64,000 nt of DNA from assembly GCA_013298845.1 (NCBI GenBank), contig JAAFJN010000011.1, positions 100,683-164,682 of the forward strand. Reading direction: 5' to 3'. The translations under genes and the position numbers were made by a program. The notes under the pieces are model-generated. The model had not been told where the DNA came from, ran no database searches, and saw only the letters and a list, made by a program, of their open reading frames with translations. Shown here piece after piece: positions 24,702 through 33,590 of this stretch; positions within the stretch are counted from its first letter, which is position 1, and each line of letters opens with the position of its first letter. The stretch comes from Chitinophagales bacterium (GTDB taxonomy: Bacteria; Bacteroidota; Bacteroidia; Chitinophagales; Saprospiraceae).

Positions 24702-27023
24702 ATGGTAAAATCCTCAAAAGAAAATTATGCCGGAAATCCTGTTGTAAAAGTGCGGATTGTTTCCCTGAAATCATCGCATGTTACTGTTCGATTAGAAGAC
24801 GGCAGTCGCGGCATTATCCCGCGCCGCGAGTGGAGTTGGGACCGCAGTGAAAAACCCGACACCTCGAAATGGGTGGAAAATTCGTCGCACGAGGCCGTAC
24901 TCCTACCAGAGACAAGCCAGGCCGGTTGGGCACTCCTGAGTTTTAGGCAAAAAACCGATCCCTGGGAAGGCACCGAAAGTTGGCTGAAAGCGGGTAAAGT
25001 CATTACCGGTGAAGTGGTAAATATCCTCTCTGACAGCGTTTACGTGCAACTAAAGCCCGGCATTGACGCTTTTTGTGCCGCCGCCGACCTGCCCTTGTTC
25101 CCCGATGCTTTACCCAAAGATGTGCTTTCTTACGGCGACCAATTACGTGCTATTATTACCCGGGTAGATGCAGAAAATCGGCAAGTGGACATCAGTGTGA
25201 ACGATTGGATGCGCCAAATTGATATTCGAGCCAGCGAACAGGAAACCCGGCTTGAACGGCTTTTTCGCAAAAAAATAAACGCCGCTACCGATTTACCCCT
25301 CAACACCTTTGCCGCCCCCCAGGAAAAAGATGAAACTTCGTATGAAGTGCCCGCGTTGCAACAACTGCAATCGGTGTTGATTGTAGACGACAACCCCGCT
25401 GCTCTGGCCATCATCAAAGATATGTTGCAGCCGCTCCAAGTGCACATTACTGAAATAACAAATGGCGACGATGCCATAAAATGGTTTGATGAAGGGCAAC
25501 TCGCCGACCTGATTATCATGGATATTAACCTGGGGGACCACACTTTTGGGCCGGAAATTGCCGCCCAAATACTGGAAAAAAGACCCGACCAACATTTTCT
25601 TTTTACCAGCCGGGACCCGCATAATTTATTGTCTTTTAAGTTTTTAGAAGAAAAATACAATCGCAAATTTTCATTTTTTGTCAAAACCGACAAGGTAAAC
25701 GACGATCATTTTTTGGAAACGATACACCTTTTACAAACGGGTATTGTCCACAAAAGTAAGTCTATGGTAGCCCGCAACCAAGAGGGTTTTATCGAACAAC
25801 TCGAAATGCAGGGGTTTGTAAAATCATCGCTCAAAACGGGTTTGGAACAGATGTTATCGGACCTGCGCCGCAGCATCTTTGTGCAACACGCCTTTATTTT
25901 GGAGTACGATGAGGCGCATCGTTTGTTTGAATTAACCGCGGCGGCCCACACAAACCGACCAGATTTGTACGAAATAGAGTTAGAAAAACTGTCGTACAGC
26001 CCCGCCGTTGGGGTGATTGAAGAGGAAGACGTTTTGTACGTGAACGATATTAACCACGAAACCAAAAACAACCGGTTTCGGAATTTTTACGCCCACCTGG
26101 ATTTCAAAGTGGTGTACGCCGTGCCCATTAAACTACCGGGTTATGCCACGCGACACGGTTTATTCGTGCTGAACAACACCTCTGATCTTACGGGTGAAGC
26201 CATTTTGCAAATCAGAACGGTCGCTAACTTTTGCGCTATATTAATTGAACGCGATTTTATTCTGCGAAAAATGCAGATGTACGAAGACCGTTATTTCAAG
26301 GGGCAGTTGTTTGGCACCTTTATGCACGAACTGGGCAATTACATGACAGGGCTTCAGACAAGTATCAAAAATGTTCACCATTTTGGTTTGGAAAAACCCA
26401 ATCCGGAAAAACTGCAAAGAGGTATTGATGGATTATCGGCCAGTTGTAACGATATTAAAGAGTTAAATGACTCTTATACGCGTTTGATGAGAGATGAAAT
26501 TGAGTATATTGACATCAACGAGGTGGTAAAAAAAGTAAAACGCCAACTTACATACAAGGCACAAGAAGAGAATAGTGTTGAATTATTACTGGATCTCTAT
26601 CCCGATATTCCCAAGGTACGCGCCAATCCGCTGCGCGTAGAACAGGTGGTTTCTAATCTGGTGCTCAACGCCATTCAGCACGTATCCCTCCAGTTCAAAC
26701 ACATGAAGGAGATTAACGATACGCGCAAATCAGAGCAGCCTCTGTTGGTGACCAAAGCCGTTTTGGTCAAAACAACTTTTAACGAGCAAAAAGGCACCTG
26801 CCACATTTTTGTATTAGACACCGGGCCGGGGGTTCGACACGAACAACAACACAAAGTATTCAGAGCCGGTGAAACCTCCCGCCGCGACGGTCAGGGGTTG
26901 GGATTATTTATTTCCAAAAACCTGGTGGAAGCGATGAGTGGTGAAATTGCCCTCGTGGACAGTATCCGATTTTGCGGCAGTGTATTCGGCTTTTATTTAC
27001 CCATTGGCCCGTCAAAAGCCTAA
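24702..27023 (+). CDS. S1-receiver-GAF-histidine kinase fusion
   Basis: A 773-residue soluble sensor kinase with an unusual order. Two S1-like OB-fold segments come first (about 15-82 and 98-170; the second, GKVITGEVVNILSDSVYVQL ending RVDAENRQVDISV, is the clearer). A receiver domain follows (about 224-345) with Asp229/230, phospho-acceptor Asp274 in IIMDINLGD, Thr302 and Lys328. A GAF-like domain spans about 365-520. The kinase core has His542 in MHELGN, an N-box SNLVLNAIQH (651-660), DTGPG (706-710) and GQGLGLF (730-736), so catalysis looks intact. The family role would be autophosphorylation and phosphotransfer to its own or a partner receiver. The stop is 12 bases before the next gene, which begins with a receiver domain and is therefore the likely partner. 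No membrane segment, so the signal is cytoplasmic. Confidence 0.85.
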   Translation: MVKSSKENYAGNPVVKVRIVSLKSSHVTVRLEDGSRGIIPRREWSWDRSEKPDTSKWVENSSHEAVLLPETSQAGWALLSFRQKTDPWEGTESWLKAGKVITGEVVNILSDSVYVQLKPGIDAFCAAADLPLFPDALPKDVLSYGDQLRAIITRVDAENRQVDISVNDWMRQIDIRASEQETRLERLFRKKINAATDLPLNTFAAPQEKDETSYEVPALQQLQSVLIVDDNPAALAIIKDMLQPLQVHITEITNGDDAIKWFDEGQLADLIIMDINLGDHTFGPEIAAQILEKRPDQHFLFTSRDPHNLLSFKFLEEKYNRKFSFFVKTDKVNDDHFLETIHLLQTGIVHKSKSMVARNQEGFIEQLEMQGFVKSSLKTGLEQMLSDLRRSIFVQHAFILEYDEAHRLFELTAAAHTNRPDLYEIELEKLSYSPAVGVIEEEDVLYVNDINHETKNNRFRNFYAHLDFKVVYAVPIKLPGYATRHGLFVLNNTSDLTGEAILQIRTVANFCAILIERDFILRKMQMYEDRYFKGQLFGTFMHELGNYMTGLQTSIKNVHHFGLEKPNPEKLQRGIDGLSASCNDIKELNDSYTRLMRDEIEYIDINEVVKKVKRQLTYKAQEENSVELLLDLYPDIPKVRANPLRVEQVVSNLVLNAIQHVSLQFKHMKEINDTRKSEQPLLVTKAVLVKTTFNEQKGTCHIFVLDTGPGVRHEQQHKVFRAGETSRRDGQGLGLFISKNLVEAMSGEIALVDSIRFCGSVFGFYLPIGPSKA

Positions 27024-27035
27024 AAAACACATCAT

Positions 27036-30000
27036 ATGGAACCGAAAATCACCCTTTTTTTTGCCGACGATGACCAGCGCATCCGCGATAGTTCGGAACT
27101 GTTTTGGGAGAGCCAAGACGTTGAGGCCCAGGCGTTTGCGTCCGGTGGAGAACTATTGGTTGCGCTGCGCGCTGCGAAAGAGTTACCTACGGCGGTATTG
27201 GCCGACTACGTCATGGACGGCGGCGGTGAGGAATTAGTCAAAACACTCAACCGGGAGTTCCCCGAACTTCCGGTGATTGTTTGTACCGGACAAGACGTTT
27301 CCGGTTCCATGCGCGCCTTTAATTTGGGGGCCTACGCCATTATGCAAAAACCCCTCGATTTATTTGAGGTGCTGGATATTTTGAAAGAATTGGCCGGGCG
27401 GGAGCGCATTTTTTCGCAAATGGCCACGGATGTCCTCAAGATACTTCCGGGTTTTTCCACCAGCATTATTTGGTATTTTGACAAGGCCAAAAAAGGGTAC
27501 AAAGTCGCCGGCTGGTCGGGAAATTTGGATATGGCATTTGAACGCCAATTTATTTTGAAAAAAAGCCAATACCCTCGCATCGGCATCCTCGAAAACGGAG
27601 CGGTGTTTGTGGAAATGGATATTCAAAGTTCTGCGGTGTACGTGGATAAAGATGTAGCCGCTGAACGCAAATGGAGGTCAATGGTATCGGTACCACTCAT
27701 CCACAATGGACGGTTGATTGGCTGGATTGATGCCTACCACCTGAATACCCCTTTTGGCCCAACCAATGTGGCCAACTGGAACGCGCAGCAACAGTTTTTA
27801 AATATATTTGGTCGGCAAGCCACTGAGGCACTGCATTCCACCATGCTCACCCAGCAGGCGCGTATTTTGCACGAAACCAATCAAAACCTGGCCGGAACGC
27901 TGGATTATAAGTTGATTTTCAATACGATCCTGACCAAGGCCAAAGATTTTACCGGTGCGGATTGCGGATGGATATACGAGTTTAAGCCAAGCACCCAAGA
28001 GTTGATATTAGGCGGGCATTTTGGTTTAGAAAAGCATCTGGCCGACGAAAAGCGCAGTTTGGAGAGCGGCGGTGTCTCCGGGCACGTAGCCAAAACGGGT
28101 ACTTCATTAAGCCTTGCCAATGCCCAGGAAGAAGGTGAAAAATATGGTTTCAATCCACCACTGGATCACCATATTTTATCGGTATTGGCCATTCCGTTGC
28201 GGCGGTCGTTTCGCACCCTCGGCGTGCTCAAACTCATGAGTACCGAAGCCGACTTTTTTACTCAACAGGATAGTCAGTTTATGACTTCTATGGCCGCCAT
28301 TGCAGCCTTAAGTATGGAGCGCGCAAAACTCACCGAACACCTGAATAGACTGGGGAAATTAGATCAAAACGACTCGGACATGAAGGCCCTGAAAAAGTAT
28401 TTGGTCGAGGCTGTTCGTGACCTCACCGATGCCGACGTTAACCTTTGGATGCCCAGTACCCGCGAAGACGAAGGCGACGATTTTATCCGTATTGATACCA
28501 GCAGCAAAAGTGATTTGGACGAAAGTTATCAGGAGTACATCAGGATTGCAAAAGTCCCCATCGCTCCCGGCTCCTCCCTGATTGCTCAGGGATTACACGA
28601 AAAAAGGTTCATTATTGTTCCGGATCTGGACAAATATGACCACATTAACAACCCGCCTTTTGTCAATATGGAATGGGCCAAAAAGTTTGGCTGGCATTCT
28701 TTTATGACCGTGCCACTTTTGGGCAAACAGGGTGAACCATTGGGAGCCATTAGTATTTTTTCGCAAAAAATCAACCGATTTACCAACGACGACGGCCAAC
28801 TCATTCAACATTTTGCGAACCAGGCTGCCGCCGCGTTAGAACGGCAAAAAAGCCTAAAAACCCTCGAAGACCTCGCAAAAGTTGCGCAGGAGTTGACCTT
28901 GGGTAACCCTTCAGCGCAGGCCCTTTCCAAAAAAACGGCCGCATTGGCAAAAACATTTACCAATGCCGACCTCGCGGTGATTTACCCTTTCGACGTTGAC
29001 GACGACCAATACTACGATCGCGCTTTGTACGCGTACGCGGGTACCTTGCGCAGTGCAACCAAAGAACTCACCGATCGCCCCCGCACCAACGGTATGGCCG
29101 CTTTTGTACGGCAACACCGGATGCTCATTATTGAAGATATTTTGCCCGGACAAACGGCCATAAAAGCCCAAAAAGGGCGACAAGCAGAATCCCTTATTCC
29201 CGGCTCCCCCGAATACAACAACGTATTGGGTTTTGTTCAGGGTTCAAAAATTATCCAACGCGAAAATATCCGCGCATTTGTGGGGGTGGCACTTACGGCG
29301 GTGGAATCGGGCAAACAAAAAAGTACGTCCCACAACCAGGATGTGGCCGTGTTGTACGTCAACTTCCGATCGCCGCGCCACTTTACAGAAGAAGACTTGC
29401 AGGTATTGGATATTTTTAGCCATCAGGTAGCCAATATTATCCACCGCAACCGCTTGTTTGAGGCTACCTCCAAGCAGCAAAAACTGTTGGAAAGCCTGAG
29501 CCGTTCGACCCTACACATTATGCAATCGCAAGATAGCCAGCAAGGGTTGGACAGCATAGTATCCGAAGCCGTTTCGCTGTTGCGCACCAAAGGCGGCAAA
29601 ATGTACCTCACCGAAAATGGCAGCCGACAGGATTTGCGCCTCGTGGCCATGAAAGGTATAAACATACCAGAACTCCAGATCGGAACCCTGATGAGCAGCG
29701 ATCAAGGTATGGCCGGACGGGTAGTACGCACCAAAAAACCACTGATGACGGCGTATTATCCGGGCCACACCGATAGTATTCCTTCGTTGCACCCTTATTT
29801 TTCGGCGGTGCTGGAAGTACCTATGCTGATTGGCAACGAAGTCATTGGCGCATTAAGTGTATTTGATGACCGCAGCAACAAAGTTTTTCGCAAAAACGAC
29901 CAGGAATTATTGCAAAAATTAGCCGATCAGGCGGCTTTGGCCATATTTCGCAGCCGCCTCAACGACGAGGCCGTGGCCTTGTACCAAACCAGTAAACAAA

Positions 30001-31853
30001 TTTCGGAACAAGCCAACCCCAAAGAATTAGCCCACACGATCTTAACCGAATTGCGCAAAATTATTGGTTTTGACCGTGCCTGTTTTCAGGTATTTACCGA
30101 TGAAAATGCCCAGCGTCGGGTATTGGCCATGGAAGGAGAAACGCTCTCGCTGCCAGCCGATGGATTGCACCGACCCATTGCGCAGGATGAACTGTTAAAA
30201 CCCATTTTACACGATAAAAAACCCATTATTTTATCCGATACGCGCAAGTCGTCGCATTGGGATACCACCGTTACCGCTACGCGTAATATCCGTTCGTGGG
30301 TTTGCGTACCGTTGGTATTTCAGGGTAAAGTATTGGGCATCATCACCCTGGATCATTTTATCAGCGGCTATTATCAACCACAAGACAGTCAAAAACTAGT
30401 ACGTTTTGCCGATTTGGCGGCTATTGCGCTGAACAATACAACTATTGACCAACGCTTATTACACGAACTCAACAGATACGTCGCTCGGATTGCCAAAATT
30501 AGCCCCACCGATACTGTAAACGACATTTTTTTAGAAAGTGTTGACCTGGTAGAAGATGTATTTAAACCCAGTCGCTATATGTTCCATTACAGCGATCTTG
30601 AGTACTTCCAGCAGCGGCGGCACCTGTTAAAACAGTTTCCAATGCACTTTGATCGCAATCCGCGCGCGTTGGGTACTGGCAATGCATTGGCCGACTGGGC
30701 ATTTCAGCAGGGCGAAACCCAACTTTTCCCCGATGACTTCCCAAGTGATTTGGTGAAAACCCACCCGATTTCAAAGAACCGATCCATCTTTTTTGCACCC
30801 GTACTTCGGGACAATGCCATCGTGGGTGTTGTTGAAATTGAAACGCCGGAAAGTGCCTTTGACGAGAACCGGAAAATGTTTCTTTCCACGTTGATTTTAC
30901 AGGCCAGCGTGGCCATTAAACAAATTGAACAACGGGAGCGCCGGGCCGAAGCGATTAAAACGCGGTTTAACCCGTACGTTGTTGGCGCACCCATTCAGCA
31001 CCCGGATAGTTTTTTTGGGCGGGTGGGTATATTGGAGAAACTGATGAGTGGTCTTCATTTAAACAGTTTTGCCATTTTGGACGAAAGACGACTGGGAAAA
31101 ACATCGTTGTTGTATCGTTTGGACTATGAACTCAAATACCACCATAAAGACCCCAATATTCATTTTTTAACAACCCCCATCCTCAATTTACAGGGTTTGG
31201 AGCCGGAATATTTTTTTGCGTCATTGGCCAATATCATTAAAGTAGCAATTGGCGATACCGAAGGAAATCTGGCGGATACCAGCCAATATGATTATAATAA
31301 GTTTCGCCGGGAACTGGACAAAATTAAACGCAAACTACCCACTAAAGCAACCATAATAGTCCTGTTTCTGGATGAAATTGATTCATTCAACAAATATCCC
31401 GATGCTTATCAGCAACAGTTTCGCAATATACTGGTAGGCGAACCTTGGCTGCGAGTGGTAGTAGCCGGAGTAACTATCGAAAAAAATGCTAAGAATACCA
31501 GTCCCTGGTACAATACACTCAAGGAAGAACAAGTTGGCTTTTTTACAGAAGAGGAAGCATTTGAACTGATTACCCAACCAGTCATTGGCAAATACACATT
31601 TTCCGAACAGGCAATTGCCGAAATCATCCAAAAAAGTGAATTGCGCCCCCGTAATATTCAATTTTATTGCTCGGAGGCACTCAATGAAATGTTCAAAAGA
31701 ATTAAATCGCTGGAGCCAGGTCAGGTCCCAACGATTTTAGTAGAAGATATTCGAGCAATTACCACCCCACCCCCCGACGACAAAAAGCAACACGTTGGGC
31801 ATACATCTACTGGGCCTCGTGCACCTGAACCAGATCAAGACATTATTATCTAA
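27036..31853 (+). CDS. Receiver domain, seven GAF-like domains and a C-terminal ATPase
   Basis: A 1605-residue cytoplasmic protein. The receiver (1-120) has DDD at 11-13, phospho-acceptor Asp57, Thr84 and Lys105. About seven GAF-like domains follow in tandem (roughly 120-265, 285-430, 450-605, 615-805, 815-970, 980-1135, 1145-1300), many ending in the helix pattern F-A-x-Q-A-A-x-A-L. The final about 265 residues are a P-loop ATPase of the archaeal-ATPase/STAND group: entry motif VGAPIQHPDSFFGR (1316-1329), Walker A DERRLGKTSLL (1349-1359) and Walker B IIVLFLDEID (1440-1449). The Walker A Gly usually found first is Asp here. This ATPase module resembles the N-terminal half of the downstream ATPase-TIR protein. 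I infer that phosphorylation and small-ligand binding gate the ATPase. It is 12 bases after the kinase gene and 24 before the TIR gene. Confidence 0.85.
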   Translation: MEPKITLFFADDDQRIRDSSELFWESQDVEAQAFASGGELLVALRAAKELPTAVLADYVMDGGGEELVKTLNREFPELPVIVCTGQDVSGSMRAFNLGAYAIMQKPLDLFEVLDILKELAGRERIFSQMATDVLKILPGFSTSIIWYFDKAKKGYKVAGWSGNLDMAFERQFILKKSQYPRIGILENGAVFVEMDIQSSAVYVDKDVAAERKWRSMVSVPLIHNGRLIGWIDAYHLNTPFGPTNVANWNAQQQFLNIFGRQATEALHSTMLTQQARILHETNQNLAGTLDYKLIFNTILTKAKDFTGADCGWIYEFKPSTQELILGGHFGLEKHLADEKRSLESGGVSGHVAKTGTSLSLANAQEEGEKYGFNPPLDHHILSVLAIPLRRSFRTLGVLKLMSTEADFFTQQDSQFMTSMAAIAALSMERAKLTEHLNRLGKLDQNDSDMKALKKYLVEAVRDLTDADVNLWMPSTREDEGDDFIRIDTSSKSDLDESYQEYIRIAKVPIAPGSSLIAQGLHEKRFIIVPDLDKYDHINNPPFVNMEWAKKFGWHSFMTVPLLGKQGEPLGAISIFSQKINRFTNDDGQLIQHFANQAAAALERQKSLKTLEDLAKVAQELTLGNPSAQALSKKTAALAKTFTNADLAVIYPFDVDDDQYYDRALYAYAGTLRSATKELTDRPRTNGMAAFVRQHRMLIIEDILPGQTAIKAQKGRQAESLIPGSPEYNNVLGFVQGSKIIQRENIRAFVGVALTAVESGKQKSTSHNQDVAVLYVNFRSPRHFTEEDLQVLDIFSHQVANIIHRNRLFEATSKQQKLLESLSRSTLHIMQSQDSQQGLDSIVSEAVSLLRTKGGKMYLTENGSRQDLRLVAMKGINIPELQIGTLMSSDQGMAGRVVRTKKPLMTAYYPGHTDSIPSLHPYFSAVLEVPMLIGNEVIGALSVFDDRSNKVFRKNDQELLQKLADQAALAIFRSRLNDEAVALYQTSKQISEQANPKELAHTILTELRKIIGFDRACFQVFTDENAQRRVLAMEGETLSLPADGLHRPIAQDELLKPILHDKKPIILSDTRKSSHWDTTVTATRNIRSWVCVPLVFQGKVLGIITLDHFISGYYQPQDSQKLVRFADLAAIALNNTTIDQRLLHELNRYVARIAKISPTDTVNDIFLESVDLVEDVFKPSRYMFHYSDLEYFQQRRHLLKQFPMHFDRNPRALGTGNALADWAFQQGETQLFPDDFPSDLVKTHPISKNRSIFFAPVLRDNAIVGVVEIETPESAFDENRKMFLSTLILQASVAIKQIEQRERRAEAIKTRFNPYVVGAPIQHPDSFFGRVGILEKLMSGLHLNSFAILDERRLGKTSLLYRLDYELKYHHKDPNIHFLTTPILNLQGLEPEYFFASLANIIKVAIGDTEGNLADTSQYDYNKFRRELDKIKRKLPTKATIIVLFLDEIDSFNKYPDAYQQQFRNILVGEPWLRVVVAGVTIEKNAKNTSPWYNTLKEEQVGFFTEEEAFELITQPVIGKYTFSEQAIAEIIQKSELRPRNIQFYCSEALNEMFKRIKSLEPGQVPTILVEDIRAITTPPPDDKKQHVGHTSTGPRAPEPDQDIII

Positions 31854-31877
31854 TCAAACTAAAACCCACCCGTACTT

Positions 31878-33332
31878 ATGGCATATATTTATGGCTCCCC
31901 CGTTACCGGTAAAGATTTTTACGGTCGAAAAGAACTACTCGACGAACTGGTACAATTCAACGCCACCGAAACCTATTTTCTCAATGGAATACGGAGAATT
32001 GGGAAAAGTTCCGTGTTAAAAGAAGTGGAACGACGCACAAATGAACAGGGGTATTTATCTATTTATCTGGATTTAATGGGCAAAACTACCCCAAAAGAAC
32101 ACGGGGAAGATTTAGGAAGGATTATTGAGAACCGTCTGGCAATGGCACAAATACCTTATACTGAACTTGAATGGGTAGATTTTCATTTTAATGAGTGTAT
32201 AAGTAAATGGGCGGCTTTTTGCCGAAAAAATGGCAAAAAATCTTTTATTTTGATTGACGAAGCCGAAAAAATACACGAACTCCCTACCCTAGAAATTGAG
32301 AAACTAATTAGAAACATCAAAAACACCAAGGATGTACTACAAATTATCCTGACCGGGACTTTTAAGTTTTTTAAACTCCCGGAAAATCGTCCGGACCTAG
32401 TTGAATTTCAGGCGCTTTTACAACAAAAATATATTGGTTGTCTTTCTCAAAATGAGATAATAAACATTATTCAAAAAAACCAGGAAACAGGAGGAGGAGG
32501 CACTCTACCCGGTACTAATATTAATATAGTTGAAGCGGACTTTAACAAACTATGGCATGCATGCGGTGGCCACCCTTATTTAATCCAATATTTTTGCGCC
32601 GAATACTACAACCCCAAAAATAACCAATTTAAATCATTTCCCAATAAATTAACTTCAAACCAACAATTAGACAATATTTTTCAAAATGATTTTGAACTGT
32701 TTAATAGCATTCAACAACGGCTAATCCGATATTTACCTGTATCGCCCAAAATAGATTCATCCGTATTGCGTGAATATTCCAGCGAGATTAGCGAATTACA
32801 ACTTATTGGAATTATCACATCACCCAAAGAAAATAAGTACAAATGTTATGGATACATTTTTGAAGACTGGATGCACGAAAACCAAGTAAAAAAACGGATT
32901 TATGTTGCCTGTGCTGACGCTGATGCTGCCCATTTTAACATCTTAGAGCAACACCTTACTATTTATATTAGGAGCGGTAGAATAGATCTTAAATGGGCTA
33001 ATAACGTAAATTTCGGAACGCTTCAAGTCGAAATTTCAAATCAAATTTCAATATCTAATATAGGCATTTTTATATTATCCCATAATACATGGACTGATGA
33101 GCGTGTCATGGATACAGAAATGCCTTTAGTTGAGCAATTCCAGTCTAACATGCAAATTATTCCAATTCATTTAACACCTGGTTTGAAAGCAGTGTACAGT
33201 GGATCTGGGTATGTTTTTGATGGGAAGCAGGCACTACCTAAGAGGAAAGACAGTATCAAGGATTTTCAAGATGAAGGTAGTGCATGGGCGGATGTTGCAC
33301 AAAGCATTATAGATGTTATAAACTCTTTTTAA
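31878..33332 (+). CDS. P-loop ATPase with C-terminal TIR domain
   Basis: A 484-residue protein. Residues 1-335 are a STAND-like/archaeal ATPase module: entry motif YGSPVTGKDFYGR (5-17), Walker A NGIRRIGKSSVL (36-47), Walker B SFILIDEAE (122-130), Thr/Gly sensor ILTGTF (157-162) and a winged-helix-like end near 300-331. Residues 339-484 match a TIR domain of the TIR_2 type: RIYVACADADAAHF (start strand), SGRIDLKW, ISNIGIFILSHNTWTDE, Glu414 in MDTEMP at the usual catalytic Glu position, MQIIPIHLTPG, and ALPKRKDSI ... SAWADVAQSIIDVI at the end. Active TIR domains cleave NAD, so this could be an inducible NADase effector; this is an inference. The gene is clearly richer in A+T than the two genes before it, which suggests acquisition from elsewhere. 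Confidence 0.8.
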   Translation: MAYIYGSPVTGKDFYGRKELLDELVQFNATETYFLNGIRRIGKSSVLKEVERRTNEQGYLSIYLDLMGKTTPKEHGEDLGRIIENRLAMAQIPYTELEWVDFHFNECISKWAAFCRKNGKKSFILIDEAEKIHELPTLEIEKLIRNIKNTKDVLQIILTGTFKFFKLPENRPDLVEFQALLQQKYIGCLSQNEIINIIQKNQETGGGGTLPGTNINIVEADFNKLWHACGGHPYLIQYFCAEYYNPKNNQFKSFPNKLTSNQQLDNIFQNDFELFNSIQQRLIRYLPVSPKIDSSVLREYSSEISELQLIGIITSPKENKYKCYGYIFEDWMHENQVKKRIYVACADADAAHFNILEQHLTIYIRSGRIDLKWANNVNFGTLQVEISNQISISNIGIFILSHNTWTDERVMDTEMPLVEQFQSNMQIIPIHLTPGLKAVYSGSGYVFDGKQALPKRKDSIKDFQDEGSAWADVAQSIIDVINSF

Positions 33333-33384
33333 ACAAGCATAAACGCATTAAAAACAAAAAAACACCTGATTTTCCCAGCCCCCC

Positions 33385-33489
33385 CTACTCCAAAAATAAA
33401 TCATCCAATGTCAGCACCGTTTCGACCAGCCCGCTGCTGTGGATATTGCGGGCGAGGCCGTAGGTCTTTTCCGCCTCGCAATCAACGAC
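33385..33489 (-). pseudogene. Truncated C-terminal remnant of an unidentified gene
   Basis: On the minus strand a reading frame of about 33 codons runs between a TGA at 33490-33492 and a TAG at 33385-33387. Its translation looks protein-like (EKTYGLARNIHSSGLVETV, then LTLDDLFLE) and has higher G+C than the surrounding sequence, but there is no start codon or upstream part. It looks like the tail of a deleted gene; the family is not identified. It lies in the 258-base gap between the TIR gene and rhuM. Confidence 0.35.
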
Positions 33490-33520
33490 TCACCAATTTA
33501 TCATAAAAAAAGATCATACC

Positions 33521-33556
33521 GAGCGAAATCTATGTTTAAAAGGATAGATTTCGCTC
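33521..33556 (-). terminator. Strong 13-bp hairpin between convergent TIR and rhuM genes
   Basis: GAGCGAAATCTAT (33521-33533) and its perfect complement (33544-33556) are separated by 10 bases. On the minus strand a T-run follows nine bases after the stem, so it could terminate rhuM transcription. There is no T-run on the plus side. Confidence 0.45.
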
Positions 33557-33590
33557 AACGTTAACCGAATCATTGCCCCCATTACCCTAC

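Noticed and set aside
33333..33590. att site or integrase-linked island boundary after the TIR gene
   Set aside because: No integrase, no tRNA at the edge and no matching direct repeat at the other end of the cassette were seen. Only a hairpin and a gene remnant are present.
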